From Gnetum montanum (taxonomy: Eukaryota > Streptophyta > Gnetopsida > Gnetales > Gnetaceae), in contig MNCI01005473.1 of NCBI GenBank assembly GCA_015680685.1, positions 276,242 through 330,261 of the forward strand: a stretch of DNA of 54,020 bases. Reading direction: 5' to 3'. A program made the translations under genes and the position numbers. A model generated the notes under the pieces. It was not told the DNA's origin, made no database searches, and saw nothing but the letters and a program-made list of their open reading frames with translations. Shown here piece by piece: positions 33,483 through 45,760 of the stretch. The first letter of the stretch is position 1, and the number at the start of each line of letters is the position of its first letter.

Positions 33483-36126
33483 AGATAGTTTTGTAAGTTA
33501 GTTTATTATTTAACAAGGGTTTATATGGAAGAGTTTTTTGATTTGAGTTATACTTGAGACATTCGTTATTTTTTTGTTAAGTTCTTTTAAAGTAGCACAT
33601 TTCTATAAGTGTATTTATAATTAGATTTTTAAAGAAAAAAATTTACCCATAAATAAGGTATTATTCTCTTTCTTAAAGTATGTGGCTAATGGCATGCAAG
33701 CCATAAATTTGATTTTAAGGATTTGTTGATCTATCACACACTTATGATTTATTTATTAGCTATATATGCTAGGGTACATATAGTCAAATAGTTTTAGTTT
33801 CAACACCTCCAAAACAATTCTATCAAATAAATCAAATATGTACTTTCCAACAATTTCTTACTCCTCATCTATAGTAATAAAGATTAGGATCTTTTCCTCA
33901 TCTAAAATTAATTTACTATAGAAAGCAAATATTTACTTTGCAACTTCAAACTCCTCATCTAAAATGATGAAGATTAGGATCTTTTCCTATCAAGAAATAA
34001 TAGGGCATGCAATGATCTTAAATGGGTGTTGGAACTCAAAACATTTTTTTAAAATAACATTTATCTTTATGATATATAGTGAAATTAGAACCATCTTCTT
34101 TTGCGCCTCACTCCTTTCGGGTTATCTCTCTCCACAATCTCCAAACCTGCTATTGGATGCATCAAAATGCCTAACCCATCACATAAAGTAGGGATTTAGC
34201 TAAGGAATGATTAGGATCACTTTAAGGGTAGGTCATATCATTGTTAGGGCATTGACTATTGTCTACTAATCAATGCTTGGCTAGTTGGATGTGAGGCTTG
34301 GTGTGTTGGGTATCGGGTTGACTACCGATCTTGGTATCTCATCATCTGAGGAAAGCTATTGGTATCTCATCATTTGAGTTGACATATATTCTCAACTCTA
34401 CTTATTACATCAATCATGTCATACCATAATATACCATAATACAATATTAACCATGTTAGATCAACCTAACTCTTTCCCTTTTTGGACATCATCAAAAAGA
34501 AGTGAAGATAAAGTTACAAACGATCATAGAACTTGAGAATGCTATAGATATAAACATGATTGCCAAGGAAGAATAAGAAATTAAAAAGTACACATCATTG
34601 AACATACATCGAACCAAATAATTTTTGCCCCTTATTTATTCACATAAGAAGGTTAGAGAAAAATGGGATACAACCCTTATAGTTGAAATCCAAAGATGAA
34701 ATTGAAGATCATACAACCTATCTTTGAGTCAATAACCCATGAATAGAACTCATAGAACTGTCCACTAATCTCATCCTTTTAAAATGATATGATAAAGCAT
34801 AGAAATTTAAGGGTAAGAAAACATGCATATTCAACCTCATTTCTAGATTAATAAGCTTTTGCTTGCTCATTTTTAGCTAAAGGTGATGGAGTGGAATGTC
34901 TGGTTGCTTAAGTATCTTTTAGTGGAGGTGTCAAAAGACCCCCTATGTTGGTGGCCTCTTAGATTAAAAATTATGATTAAGAGAATACTCCCCTACATAT
35001 GTGTAGATTTTTGTGCTCCCTTTGAGTTCTTTTGGATAAGATTATTCTTGATTGTCAAAGCTCTTTTATCATGATGGTTTAGGTCCTACCAAACAACGAT
35101 ATGATCATGTATGAAGACTAGAGTCTCCTATTAGTAGTATTGATAGTAATTTCAGAAATGTATCTTCAAAAGATTCAAGATTCATGATTTTTACTAAAAG
35201 TACCAATTCAAAAGAAATGACCTTTGATATCTTAGGAAAGCACAATGAATAGCTTAATAAAAGGTTTTCAGACCATGAATTATATGCAAGGGTTAAAGGC
35301 TAAAAACCAATACAAGAAAACAAAGGATGATTTACAATAAATTCATTACAAGTGCCATGCCACAAGCTTTCATAATTGCATCATGCTGATATGAAAAAAA
35401 ATATGATAAAGAATTATTTCAACATAATCAAAAAATATTTTCTAATTAGTGTTGTTCTAGAGGTAACATCCCATACATGAAGTAAGCACATATCAAAAAT
35501 AATTTGGACTTACAAAATTTAGCATGTAAGTAGATAGAAACTTACCTTGACTTACCTTGCTTGCAATTGAGAAAAAGAAGGCTAATGAAGTTTGAGATGA
35601 GGTCCTTGATCATGAAGTACCTCCTTACCTTTCAATTCTTATTCATTAGATCTTTTGTATGATGACTCTATAAAATATCCTTACCAAAATCTTTTTGACA
35701 AGACCAAGCATCGATCTTATTTTGATCATCATGAGAATAACCAAAGTTTTGTTTACTACCATAATTTTTACAAATAAATAAAGTACTCTCCTCATGAATG
35801 ACATTATCAATCTTGACTATGCTTTAGGTTGAGCTTGTATCCTATTGTGAGATTTTCTCTATATTCTTTGGCTATTTTTAAAGAGTCTCTTGAAAATTTT
35901 TTCAATCCTTATTTAAAGGAGTTAGTTGTTTAATCTTGGCCTTTATGTCTAAGATTTATCCTTTTAATTCAGTGAGAATAGCATCAAGCTTAGTCTTTAA
36001 GAATTTGTTTGCCTTTCTAAGAAAATAATATAGAACAAGAATTTCTTCTTTTAGTTCATTATACCTTTCATCATACTTACCACCTTGTTCAACAGTGTGA
36101 ATAGATTTTTTGTTTGAAAGAGCCAT
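33483..36126. other. Unassigned stretch; possible copia 3' end near 34480
   Basis: A 90-bp tandem pair occurs at about 33840-33995 (ATTAGGATCTTTTCC twice). On the minus strand 34500-34470 reads TTTTGATGATGTCCAAAAAG then GGAAAGAG, the kind of sequence that ends Sirevirus pol before the polypurine tract. It would fit the gag at 36127 on the same strand, but no LTR end or pol domain could be confirmed. Between 35500 and 36126 a Lys/Glu-rich, decayed continuation of that gag is likely. Confidence 0.35.
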
Positions 36127-37160
36127 TCATATGAGATGAGAATCTTTGGTAGAGTTATCTACTTCTTCTTCACTTTGGTCATGATCATCCCATCTTGTAT
36201 AGAAGTTGGTCTCTTTCAACTCCTCATCATCTCTATCCTTTCGTTGCCATCTATAATTACTAGGACATTTGGAGGCTAGATGGTCTCTTTCACCACATAC
36301 CCAACATTCTATCGAGGAAAAATCAAGATTGGAATTGGAAAAAATTTTAATTCTTTTCTTACCTTTTTTTTGACTAAAGTGTTTGCCCCTTTTTGCCATG
36401 AGTCTTTGTAGCCCTCTAGAGAGAAGAGCTATCTCCTCTTTGCTACTCACGTCTTGCTCGTTATGTTCCTTCTCCTTAGAGGAATTCTTTAGGATGATAG
36501 GGTTTTCTTAAATAGCTCCTTCACTTATGAGGTTCATTTCATAAGTAATGAGATCACTTTGAAGCTCTTGAAATAACAGAGTTGAAAAATATCTAATTTC
36601 TTTCATGGTTGTGACCTTTGGTCTAAATTCTGACTGGAGAGTTCTAATCATTTTTATTATAACATCACTCTTTGGAAATTTTTTGTTGGTACCTCTGATG
36701 GCCACAACAAGATTATTAGATTTAGAAAAATAATGTTTTATTTTCTGTCCCTCTCTCATCTTGAGCTTATCATACTGACTTTGCAAAACTAATAATCTTG
36801 ATTGCTTAACTATAGATGTTCCTTCATAAGTAGCCTCTAATGTTTGCTATATTTTTTGGTTGTTTTACATCCTACTAATTTATTAAACTCTTATTTATTC
36901 AAAGAAAAATATAAATAATTTTTTTACTTTAGAGTCAAACATGAACTTATCTTTTTCTTCTTGACTCCATTTGTTTTGGGGCTTTATGGCTCATGTTGTG
37001 TTGTTGACAAGTGGTGTGTAGCCTTCAAGAATGACTTCCTAGACTCAAACTCCATAGATTCAAAGAAGGCCTACATCCTCACTTTCCAATAGGTGAAGTC
37101 AAATCCATCAAACATGTGTGGCTTTGTGTATAAGGTTTCCTCATTTTTTCACTCTTAAAG
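36127..37160 (-). pseudogene. Copia (Sirevirus-like) gag with zinc knuckle, decayed
   Basis: The minus strand encodes a copia gag. Near 37130-37070 it reads KPHMFDGFDFTYWKVRM, the usual FDG-NY-YWK-RM start. Next come YDKLKMREGQKIKHYFSK and VIIKMIRTLQSEFRPKVTTMKEI of the UBN2-type capsid (36508-36786), then LAKRGK-type basic residues and the zinc knuckle CWVCGERDHLASKC (CX2CX4HX4C; 36306-36265), and an acidic tail ending at 36127. At least two frames are used and stops occur before 36786 and near 36500. A decayed primer site and a 5' LTR follow on the right, so this is the 5' half of an element. Confidence 0.8.
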
Positions 37161-37198
37161 ATGATGTAGAATTGGTTGATGAAGCAGTAAGAGTACTA

Positions 37199-37211
37199 GG
37201 CTCTAATATCA
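37199..37211 (-). promoter_or_regulatory. Primer binding site, initiator tRNA-Met type, decayed
   Basis: TGATATTAGAGCC on the minus strand compares with the usual TGGTATCAGAGCC; the two differences are G-to-A and C-to-T. It stands two bases from the LTR end. Confidence 0.7.
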
Positions 37212-37213
37212 CT

Positions 37214-38398
37214 TGAGGATTGTTGAACTTAGAAGGGGGGATGAATAAGTTCTTCAAATCAAAATTTTTAACCATAAAGCACAAACCAATTTTAGCGTGG
37301 TTCCCCAACTTGGGTAGTCCACACTTAAAGGGTAGATCACTTGCATACCTCTAGACTTTTTTTCTCTGAAAAGTGTCTTGAAGGATAACACACTCTATAC
37401 AAGCTCTAAGCTTTATTTTGGAGTGATTTGACACCAAGAATGCACTCAAGCTCATCAAGTTTCAACAAGCTTAGAAAGTGATTTTTAGGATCCCACAACC
37501 TTTACAAGTTAAGCTCCACTCTAAAGTATTGTGGTGCTATAGCAACACTCAATTTTGCAAGATCCCAACAAGTTTAAGGATGATTCTTTCTCGCAAGAAG
37601 TGTAGCAACCCCTTAGGTTAACAAAAGAAAAAAAAAGTATAAGGAAAGGATGCAATTGATTTTCTAGTCCTTGTACTTTGAGGTACAACACAATAACACT
37701 CAATACAATAGCATAGATGATAAAACAATGAAGTACAATATACAATGAAATGATATGACAAATTAGGTACACAAGTACAGTATGCAATGATTGCTTGGAT
37801 AGTGAATTTTCATGCATAATACTTACAAATTCCTCAAGAACATGACGTCTTCTTATAGCTTTGATGTTTCCAAAATCACCTTTGAATTCATGTAATAGCT
37901 ATCTTATGGCTAGGGGAGGCATCTTCTTTGAGATTAGGACATCTCACTAATTAGACCTAAATTCTAGGTAGACGCCTCATATCTAGTGTAGACATCTTCT
38001 AAGAGATGTTTAAATGTAGATGTCTTCTCCTGATGGTAGACTTCTACCATTTTTCCAAGACGTCTTCTCTGCTTCTTCTGTACTTTAGCCAAGACATCTT
38101 TTGCTTCTTGTAGATGTCTTCTCAATTTTTGGGATTAGATTCCCTAGGCTTCCTTTAGTTGTTTTGGCTCATCCATGATCTTGAAAACTTCTTCATTTTG
38201 TTGTAGTCTTCATCTTTGTCCTTACTCCTACTTCAGTTCTTGAGTCTTCACTTTGACATCTCTTTGTAGATGTCATTTCTTGGGCTCTCCTTGTGGTCTC
38301 CATATTCTTGTCCTATAAACATAACAACCACATAAACATCCTTGTTCTCCATTTTCTTAATGTTTTGCCATACCAAAAGGTCAAGACCTTGATCCTCT
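37214..38398 (-). mobile_element. 5' LTR of a copia (Sirevirus-like) element
   Basis: In sense orientation the LTR ends CAACAATCCTCA at 37214, next to the primer site, after a C-rich CATCCCCCCTTCT typical of such LTR ends. Its start at about 38398 (AGAGGATCAAGG) roughly mirrors the TGAGGAT of the other end. The U3 part contains an array of AGATGTCTTC-type motifs (37900-38110). AATAAA occurs in the R region. The right border is the uncertain one. Confidence 0.6.
37900..38110 (-). repeat. U3 array of AGATGTCTTC / AAGACATCTT motifs
   Basis: Seven or more imperfect near-palindromic motifs (GTAGACATCTTC, TAGATGTCTTCTC, AAGACGTCTTCTC, AAGACATCTTTTG). Palindromic repeats are a known feature of Sirevirus LTRs, though with other sequences. 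Confidence 0.6.
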
Positions 38399-38699
38399 AA
38401 AAATAAATAAATTAATACTATAGAAAGTAAATTAATTGTTCAACTTTCATTGGAAGTTGTTTTTCTTAAAGCTATAGTAGAAAAGTGACATATTTGAGAA
38501 TATGATATTTAACTCTTAAAGAGAGATCATAGTTATGCTCTTATTACTAGAAAATAAATGCGCACAAAAGCTTCCAAAAATAGGAGAGAATAAGTGGCCA
38601 AAGATACTTCAAAATACAAAGAAAAAAAGTAGACAATGCAAGTTGATTAGTAAGAATGATTTAATTAACACTAAGGTGAAGGTTAATATAAATTGTCAA

Positions 38700-41600
38700 T
38701 GTTAATTTCCAAGCAAGTTGTACAACAAGACACTTAAAGAAAACATGAGAAAAGAGTCTTCATATCCATAAAGGAGGATATTGAGAAGAAATAATTCTTA
38801 TATGTTTAAGACAAGTGTCAATTGGAAGACCCTGATGAATAAGACATCCAAAAAAAAAAAAAAAAACTTTAGAAATGTAGAATCTCCATAACTATCTTTC
38901 ATTTTCATCATCCAAAAGTATAGTGATAATTACATGTTCCAAGCCTTATTGAATTTCTTATAAATAAAATCATTCTTTGTAATAATCTTGTATATAACTT
39001 AAATAGATTTTCCATCCTTCTAAAAAATATCTAGAAAATCTTGATATAAACTGTTATCAATTTTAAATAAATTCTTAAGGTTAGAAATTAAATTTTCAAA
39101 ATATTTTTTCCTCTTCCTATCCAAACTATAAAGGCTAGAAGCCTCCTTTCAGGGAGTCCATCTATCATATATACATAGATATGAAATTGTAGTGATATCA
39201 AACTTTCTCTAATTGGTCCATGATTTAGATGAGTTAGTAGCCCAAGTTCTTTCATTAAAAGGAAGTCATTGTGGGCTAATTTGCTTAAGCATATCTTCTA
39301 AAACTATAATATGATTATAAATCTAATACTTACTAAGCTTGCACCATGTCTTCAAAATTTGTTTAGAAATTAGAGGATAAGGAATAAAAATGGTTTGATG
39401 AAAAAGAAGATAATGAAGAATGTTATGAATAGAAGATAATGAAATATTAGCCTAGAGTTAAGACTCCTGATTTGAAAGCTTTAAGTCATAAGTTCGATTC
39501 TAGTGGATAATGTTGAGTTATAAAGTTTTAATTACAGTATATATCTTAGGGTATACTTATATTTCAATTATTAGGAGGTTCCAACACCCTCCAAAGTTAT
39601 TATAAGACCAACTATTATAATTTTTATGTTTTCCTTGTATAAGCTTATTTCTTACAAAGAACATCAAAACATCATCTTTATCAATCCACTTTATAATGCA
39701 TGTTGCTACATCTTTCTTGCTTCTAATGTATATATCCCAACCAAGTCTAGAAAATCCTTTTCTATATTGCTTAATAGAAGAAAGAAACTAACATATAATA
39801 TGATCAATTTTATCATATGAGGTTTTAAAAAGAGCCCAAAAACTAGAGTAATAAACATGAGCTGATTGGAGCATGTGCTTAATAACTAAAACTTCTCTAA
39901 CAGGGATGAACTTTTTTTCTTTTCATTTATCAAGATTATTTTTAATTTTATCAACCATATAATTCCATAAAATAGTAAGATCAAGCTTAAAAGAAAAATA
40001 TATTTCTAAAATTTTGAAGATAAAATCTTTCTTCAAGATTTTCCAAGGCTTGAGAGTAACTAGGTCATCACTATTATCATTATAATAAATAACAAACTTT
40101 TTTCAATTGATATGAGAGCTAGGGAGCATGCAATAATCTTTTACTCTAGCCAATAGAATATTTATATGTTGTAGAGAATTATTAATCATAAAAAAAGAAT
40201 CATATACATAGTACATGTTAAGAAATCGCATACCTTAATAATCTATTGAGATTCCCGTAATGATTTTCCTTTGTAGATCATAATGCAGATTATTTGAAAG
40301 ACAATCTATAGCAATAATAAAAAGAGAGGAAGTTAAAGGATAACCTTGATAAACTAACCATTGAAGACCAAATGAGGAACTAAATTCAAAATTTTGTAGT
40401 AGAAGAGAAAAGAAGAAACTAAATTCAAAATTCATAGTAACTTAAGCATTAGCATCAATGAGTAGGATATAGATAAAACAAATAAAATAATTATCAAATT
40501 ATTGTTTATAGAGATAAGAAATAATAAAATTTTTTTCAATCCTATTATAAGCTTTACTATAATCTAACTTAATAAAAACAATGTCCTAGTTAGTATTAGA
40601 AGCCCACTTCATTCTCTCCTAAGCTACAATAACATTATTTAAGATATGTCTACCTTTAGCAAAACCTATCTACTCAAGTCTAATAACATTTTTTATAATG
40701 TTTTGAATTTGAAAAGCCATGCATTTGGGTAAAATATTATGGGTGTTTTGAAGAAGAGAAATGTCTCCAATTACAAATATGTTGAAGATCTTCATTCTTA
40801 GAAAGAAGAAAAATCATACCTTAAGTAATATTTTACAAGAGAAATTTCTTAATAGCTTCTTAGAGAATATGAAAGAGAAAATCTCTAACAATGTTCCAAT
40901 TATTTTTAATAATTTTATTGAGAAATCATAAAATCTTGGAATTTTACCATCAATTAAACTAAAAGCAACCACTTTGATTTCTTCCATTGTATTTTCTATT
41001 TTAATAATACTTCAATGCATTTCTATTATAAGATGAAAAATATGTATACTAGAGGCCTTGAAAGTTTCTTTGCTAAAACCTTTAGAAAAAAATAGAAGAA
41101 AAATAATTTTCTAAAAAAATACTAATAGTCTTAAAATCTATAATGATGGAATCATTTATATAAAGTGATTTTAGATTAGGTACTTGATTATTTCCTTTAA
41201 GAAATTTAAAAAATTCCTTATAAGATTTATCTTTAATTTTTGGCCAAGATATGTGACTTTTAGGGAGAGCACTTCTAGATTCAAAAGCATTCCAACATTG
41301 TTTAGCAGAATGAGATATAGCTAAGGCTTTTTGAGTTTCAAAATCAAAGGAGTTTTGGTCTCAAAAAAGTTGTATTTCTTTGATAGCTTGCAATATCTTC
41401 TTTAACTTGAAGCAGTCACTTGAAAAATTGCTTTCTAAATCATCTTGCATAATTTTCAATTGTACAAGTAGTTCACTACCACTAGTCAATCTAACCAATA
41501 TCATCAGTAGTTTTTTTTTTGAATTTCATAAAAACTTCAAAAAAATTTTAACATTTGGTCTTGGGAACATATTTTCATTAATGTAAAAAATCTTCCATTT

Positions 41601-42916
41601 TTGAAGAGTTGAAGAATTAATTTTGGTAAAGAAAAGTATTGATGGAAAAATGATCTAACAAAGTAGCATTCATATGCACTTTTACTTTACTAGTAGACTT
41701 CTAAAAAGAAACATTAGAGATGTAAAATCTATTAAGATGAAAATAAATTCTATTATTTCATTACTGATAATTACACCAAGTATAATGCTTTTGATTTGAA
41801 TGATGTGGAAATAAAGATCTAACATTAGAAAAAATATTTTTCTTTAAAATCACACCAATCTTCTTTTTCTAGAAAAGGCATATTAGGAGGAAGCCTACGA
41901 AGTTTATCGAAATGACTTTCAACCATATTGAAATCACCTCTAATGATCCAAAGCACTTTAGGCAGAGAGAAAAGATATTTCCAAACATCAAATCAATTTT
42001 TCAAATTATTAGAAGCATAAATATTATAGAGCACAAAGTCTTCTTTTTCATTGTGATAAGTAATCAAAATAACTCTTCTAAGGTTATCAAAGCCCAAATT
42101 CAAAATTTTTCTAGTCCAATTTTTATTAACTAGAATTATAACACATTTTTTATTAACTTCATGAATAGTGACATAAAAAAAACATTATCATTTTTAAAAA
42201 TGTAATTTCCAACAAAACTATTATCATGTACTAAAAATCTTAGTCTTTTACAAAAAAAGAAAATCTAGAGATAAATGTTAGTTTAAAAGATACTTCTTGA
42301 TAATATTTGCCTAAGACTTATTTGGGAAAGTCTTGAACATTCCATGATAAAACTAACTTTGAAATGTTGGGGAGTAGATCCTTATTCTTTATTTTTCCAA
42401 CTTAACACTTTTGTCACAATCCATGTTACTAATGGGTGAAAAAGAATTATCCAATGAGAATGTCTGGAACAATAGTACAAGTAGAGAGAGAAGAAGATAT
42501 CTTAGAGGTTTTTGAATTAAAATGAATATCTGTAGCTCTATTTTTTTTTGCAATTCACTAAGTGAAACCCATATACAACAACACTTTCATTACTAGTTCA
42601 TACTAAAAATGTTTTTTTCTAAAGAAGAGTTCTATTTAGATATCGAGAGTTTATTAACATCTTCAAATTTAAAAGGATCAGTAAAAGATTAAGAACTTTT
42701 TGAAGAAGATTTCATTTATGCCTGTTGAAAAGTACTATTATTTGCCTTTTTTGAAAGTTGTTATTTTCCCTCATAAACAACTCTTTTATTGAGAATAGAA
42801 TAGCTCCCAATAACATTATCTTTACAATGAAAATAGTTGCAATATCTTCGCAAATTATAGTATTTAATTTTTTAGGAAAAATACTAATTACCAGCCTTGA
42901 GTTTTAATGCTATCTT
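38700..42916 (-). pseudogene. L1-type LINE ORF2 (endonuclease and RT), decayed
   Basis: L1 ORF2 proteins nick target DNA and copy their RNA into it. On the minus strand, from about 42355, an APE-type endonuclease reads LVLSWNVQDF, NFVGN-like, IIRGDFNMVESHFDKL, DW-DFK, HYTWCNYQ and FHLNRFYISN, then LLDHFSIN (SDH region). The RT follows: IGFAKGRHILNNVIVA, DIVFIKLDYSKAYNRI, FGLQWLVYQGYPLTSSLF and IAIDCLSNNLHYD, then MYYVYDSFFMINNS at the YADD position. Beyond 39600 the C-terminal region continues and is interrupted by a SINE (39438-39591). At 42916 the LINE is broken by an LTR element; its ORF1 resumes at 46756. Many stops and shifts; inactive. Confidence 0.85.
39438..39591 (+). repeat. SINE family 1, copy d, inserted in the LINE
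   Basis: TTAGCCTAGAGTTAAGACTC (A box), CATAAGTTCGATTCTAG (B box), CAGTATATATCTTAGGGTAT and end GGAGGTTCCAACACCCTCC. It lies in opposite orientation to the LINE reading frame and interrupts its C-terminal part. Confidence 0.75.
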
Positions 42917-43490
42917 TGTCACATCCCCATTCCTAAATGATGTTGATGCATAATAAAGATGATGTCTCTTCATAATAAGTGTTATTGTTATCGTAACAAG
43001 ACCCAAAAGGGCTCTTCTAATTGAGACCTAAAAGGGTGCATTTTTATAATGGACATGTCTCTTTAGGTAATTGTTGAGGGTTTGGCTTAAGGCATTTATA
43101 CCTGGGCTTAGAGGTGGTGCTAGGCATGGAGTGGCAGAGTCGGTATAGGCAAGTTACAAGAGCTAAGTGAAGTGGGATAGGAAGTGGACTAGCCATCCCT
43201 TCTAGTTGGTTATAAGCCTAACCATGGTGGTAGTGTTGAATTTCCTCTAAGGGAATAGATGCTGAAGGAAGAAAATCTCAAGGAACATTCTTAGAGCATG
43301 ATCCAGATACACTATTCCATATCAATAAAACATTTTTTTCTTCTCTCTTTCTACATTTTCTTTATTATTTCCTTTGTATTTAATGTCAAACGTTACATAT
43401 ATTTTATGTTTGGTATATTGTCTTCTTACGCATAATGTCTAATATAATGTATATTTGATGTTTGCGATACCATTGGGGGACTAGATGTCA
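42917..43490 (+). mobile_element. 5' LTR of a non-autonomous LTR retrotransposon, 574 bp
   Basis: Starts TGTCACATCCCC and ends GACTAGATGTCA. It aligns along its whole length with 46185-46755 (shared GGTTTGNCTTAAGGCATTTATACC, GTGGACTAGCCATC and AGAGCATGATC blocks; short runs only), at roughly 85% by eye. It is followed by a decayed primer site, TTGGTATTGAAG (43495-43506; tRNA-Met type is TGGTATCAGAGC). Confidence 0.88.
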
Positions 43491-44869
43491 TAATTGGTAT
43501 TGAAGAAAATCATGACCCAAGGTCTATTCGGAAGCATGGGCTGACTACAACATGGGCTTAATGATGAATGATGAAGCCATGACATAGAAAATTCATTAAT
43601 CATCACCAAATGCACGACATGTCCAAGATGATCTATGTAAGTTGGAAGATGCAGTTCCATTAGATTTTCATGAATAATGGATCAATCATCAACAAAAGAC
43701 ATAGATCCTAGCAACCAACAAAATTCTTTCATGGATATCAATGACTGACAAAGATCTAATTATGCCACATCAAGATTTCATTAATTGCAAGAGATGTTGG
43801 TAGAAAAAGGATACATCAGTCCAGGTAACTCTTACCCATCTTAATACTATAAATATATAACAATGACTTGAATTGATCTTATTTGTTAAAATTCATTATC
43901 CTAAATGCTTAACCCTTGTAACTTGGCATTATTTACCATATGTCAACCTAGTAATGTTGTTTTGGTAGAATAAGGTAGTTTAGATCTTTCAAAATCTTAA
44001 AAAATTCATCTTCATTTTTTGAACCTTAAAACTATACCAAATGCATAGTACTTGTTGAGACCATTCCAATAGTATAAATTTCATCTTAATGAAACTTATG
44101 ATTTGAGAGATATGGATGTTTAAAATTTCTCATTATATATGCATGAAAATAATATTAAATTATTAACTTATTATTTAAAAAAATAGTGAGAAGTCATGGG
44201 TTTGAACCTAGGCCCCCCGACTTTTATCAAAAATAATTTAAAAAAAAAATATTAAGAAATTTTTTTTTGGCCATGTTGGCTCTGTAGGGGCCACATAGCC
44301 CTTGATAAGGCTACGTTGGTCATGTAAGGATAGCGTAGCCCTTGTTTGGGGGCCAACTACCTTCAACTAGTACTACTGTGTGTGCCTCTCAAAGCTGACA
44401 CTATGTAAACCCTCGCCCCAAGCCACCACTGACGTGGGAGCAACACCTTCATCATCCTTCAACTTGTTGATCCCTCCAATGAGTTCCATAGCAAAAATGC
44501 CATCACGATCTCCAGTGTTGCACAGCCTTGTTGGCATTGACCGACTTACATAATGACGTCCTGGGAAACATGTGTTGGATCATGTGTTAAAAGTCAACAA
44601 TAGAAAGGATATTTAATCATGCCTTGTTGAAAAAATAACCTTTCCAGATAGCCTTAAGATCCCTATGGATTGTCATTAGTACACTGCTAGAGTCAGTGTC
44701 TAAAGAGGGGTAGAAAGGTAGTTAAGATTTCGATAATTTCATTAAATATTTACTAAAATTAGATAATGTAGTAAATTAGTTAATTAGTTGATGAAACAAA
44801 ATGATCTTCATCGATCAAGAAAAGGTATATTAATTTGTTTGGTAACCAAATTATATAGTAGAATAACAT
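43491..44869 (+). mobile_element. Non-coding interior of the gene-carrying LTR element
   Basis: No gag or pol motif is visible between the primer site and the captured gene fragment. A more GC-rich piece at about 44270-44540 (GGCTACGTTGGTCATGTAAG) differs in composition from its surroundings and is unidentified; GGGTTTGAACCTAGG at about 44198 resembles a pol III B box. Confidence 0.5.
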
Positions 44870-45760
44870 GGAGACTCAAAATGTTGTTTTGAAAAGGTAT
44901 ATAGATTAGCTTATTGTGGAAATCAAAACATGGATTGTTGTGAAATATTTTATAAAGAAGCTAAGTTTGAATTGGTACAAAGATTTGAATGGAGTTTAGA
45001 AAATATAATTTTTGAAATTCCAAAACTTGAAGTGATAGAAAAGAAACAATAGTCAAGATTTTGGAAAGATCACATAGCCTTGGCAATTATTCTAAAAGTC
45101 CATCTATCAAGAATATGTGTATGCATGATTAACACACATTTGATTGTCAAATTAACATGTTTTGATGTTAGACTATGTCAATGAGCATATTTAATTAAGA
45201 AAATAGAAAAAAGTTTGAAGAATAAGTTAGTCCTAAGTTATAGTAATCCAGTTCCATTTATTATTTGTGGAGACTTCAATGCAGAAGTTGGAAGTAGTGT
45301 TTATTAATTTTTAAAATATGGATGTGTAAAAGAATCCTTGGAAGATGAACCTGATTTGAAGAAGATGTTTCTGTCAATTCAACATGCAATTCCATTAGTT
45401 AGTGCATATTCTGCTTACTTTGAATCTTTAATAGATAAATCAAATCCCAGAATTTAGAAATAGATGATGTTAATGGATAATACTCATCAAGAACCATAGT
45501 TTACTAATTACTCTTTTATGATTAATGAGGATGGATCAACTACATTTTTCATTGAGACTTTGGATTATATTTGGTATGATGTTCGATTCTTCCAAGTTAC
45601 CAAATTACTAGAGTTAAATTTCTAAAGAAGAAATGGAGAAGAATAAAGATCAAGCCTTGTCATCTTGAACAAAACCATTTGATCATATACCACTGATGGC
45701 AAAATTACAATTACTTCCATCAATTCATAAGGTTGATCAAGATAAGGAAGTATCTCACTC
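44870..45760 (+). pseudogene. CCR4-type deadenylase fragment captured by an LTR element
   Basis: CCR4 proteins are EEP-fold 3' exonucleases that shorten mRNA poly(A) tails in the CCR4-NOT complex. One frame from 44870 to about 45620 reads MDCCEIFYKEAKFELVQRFE (family: DGCA-FY--DKF-LV), WKDHIALAIIL, VCMINTHL, FDVRLCQ, VPFIICGDFNAEVGSSVY (family: CGDFNS-PGS), IPLVSAYSAYFE, FTNYSF and ETLDYIWYD. After a frameshift comes FDHIPLMAKLQLLP, the catalytic DH region. These blocks occur in the right order for plant CCR4 homologues 1/2. The N-terminal leucine-rich and first EEP parts are absent. No intron interrupts some 250 codons, so it derives from cDNA. About nine stops; inactive. Sense orientation relative to the LTRs. 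Confidence 0.8.

Noticed and set aside
34470-34500. 3' LTR start of the copia element at 36127-38398
   Set aside because: The Sirevirus-like end sequence is suggestive, but the sequence to its left does not resemble the LTR at 37214-38398.
45247-45300. CGDFN motif as part of the nearby LINE endonuclease
   Set aside because: It is on the opposite strand from the LINE, and the surrounding blocks (INTHL, LVSAYSAY, LDYIWY) are those of CCR4-type proteins.
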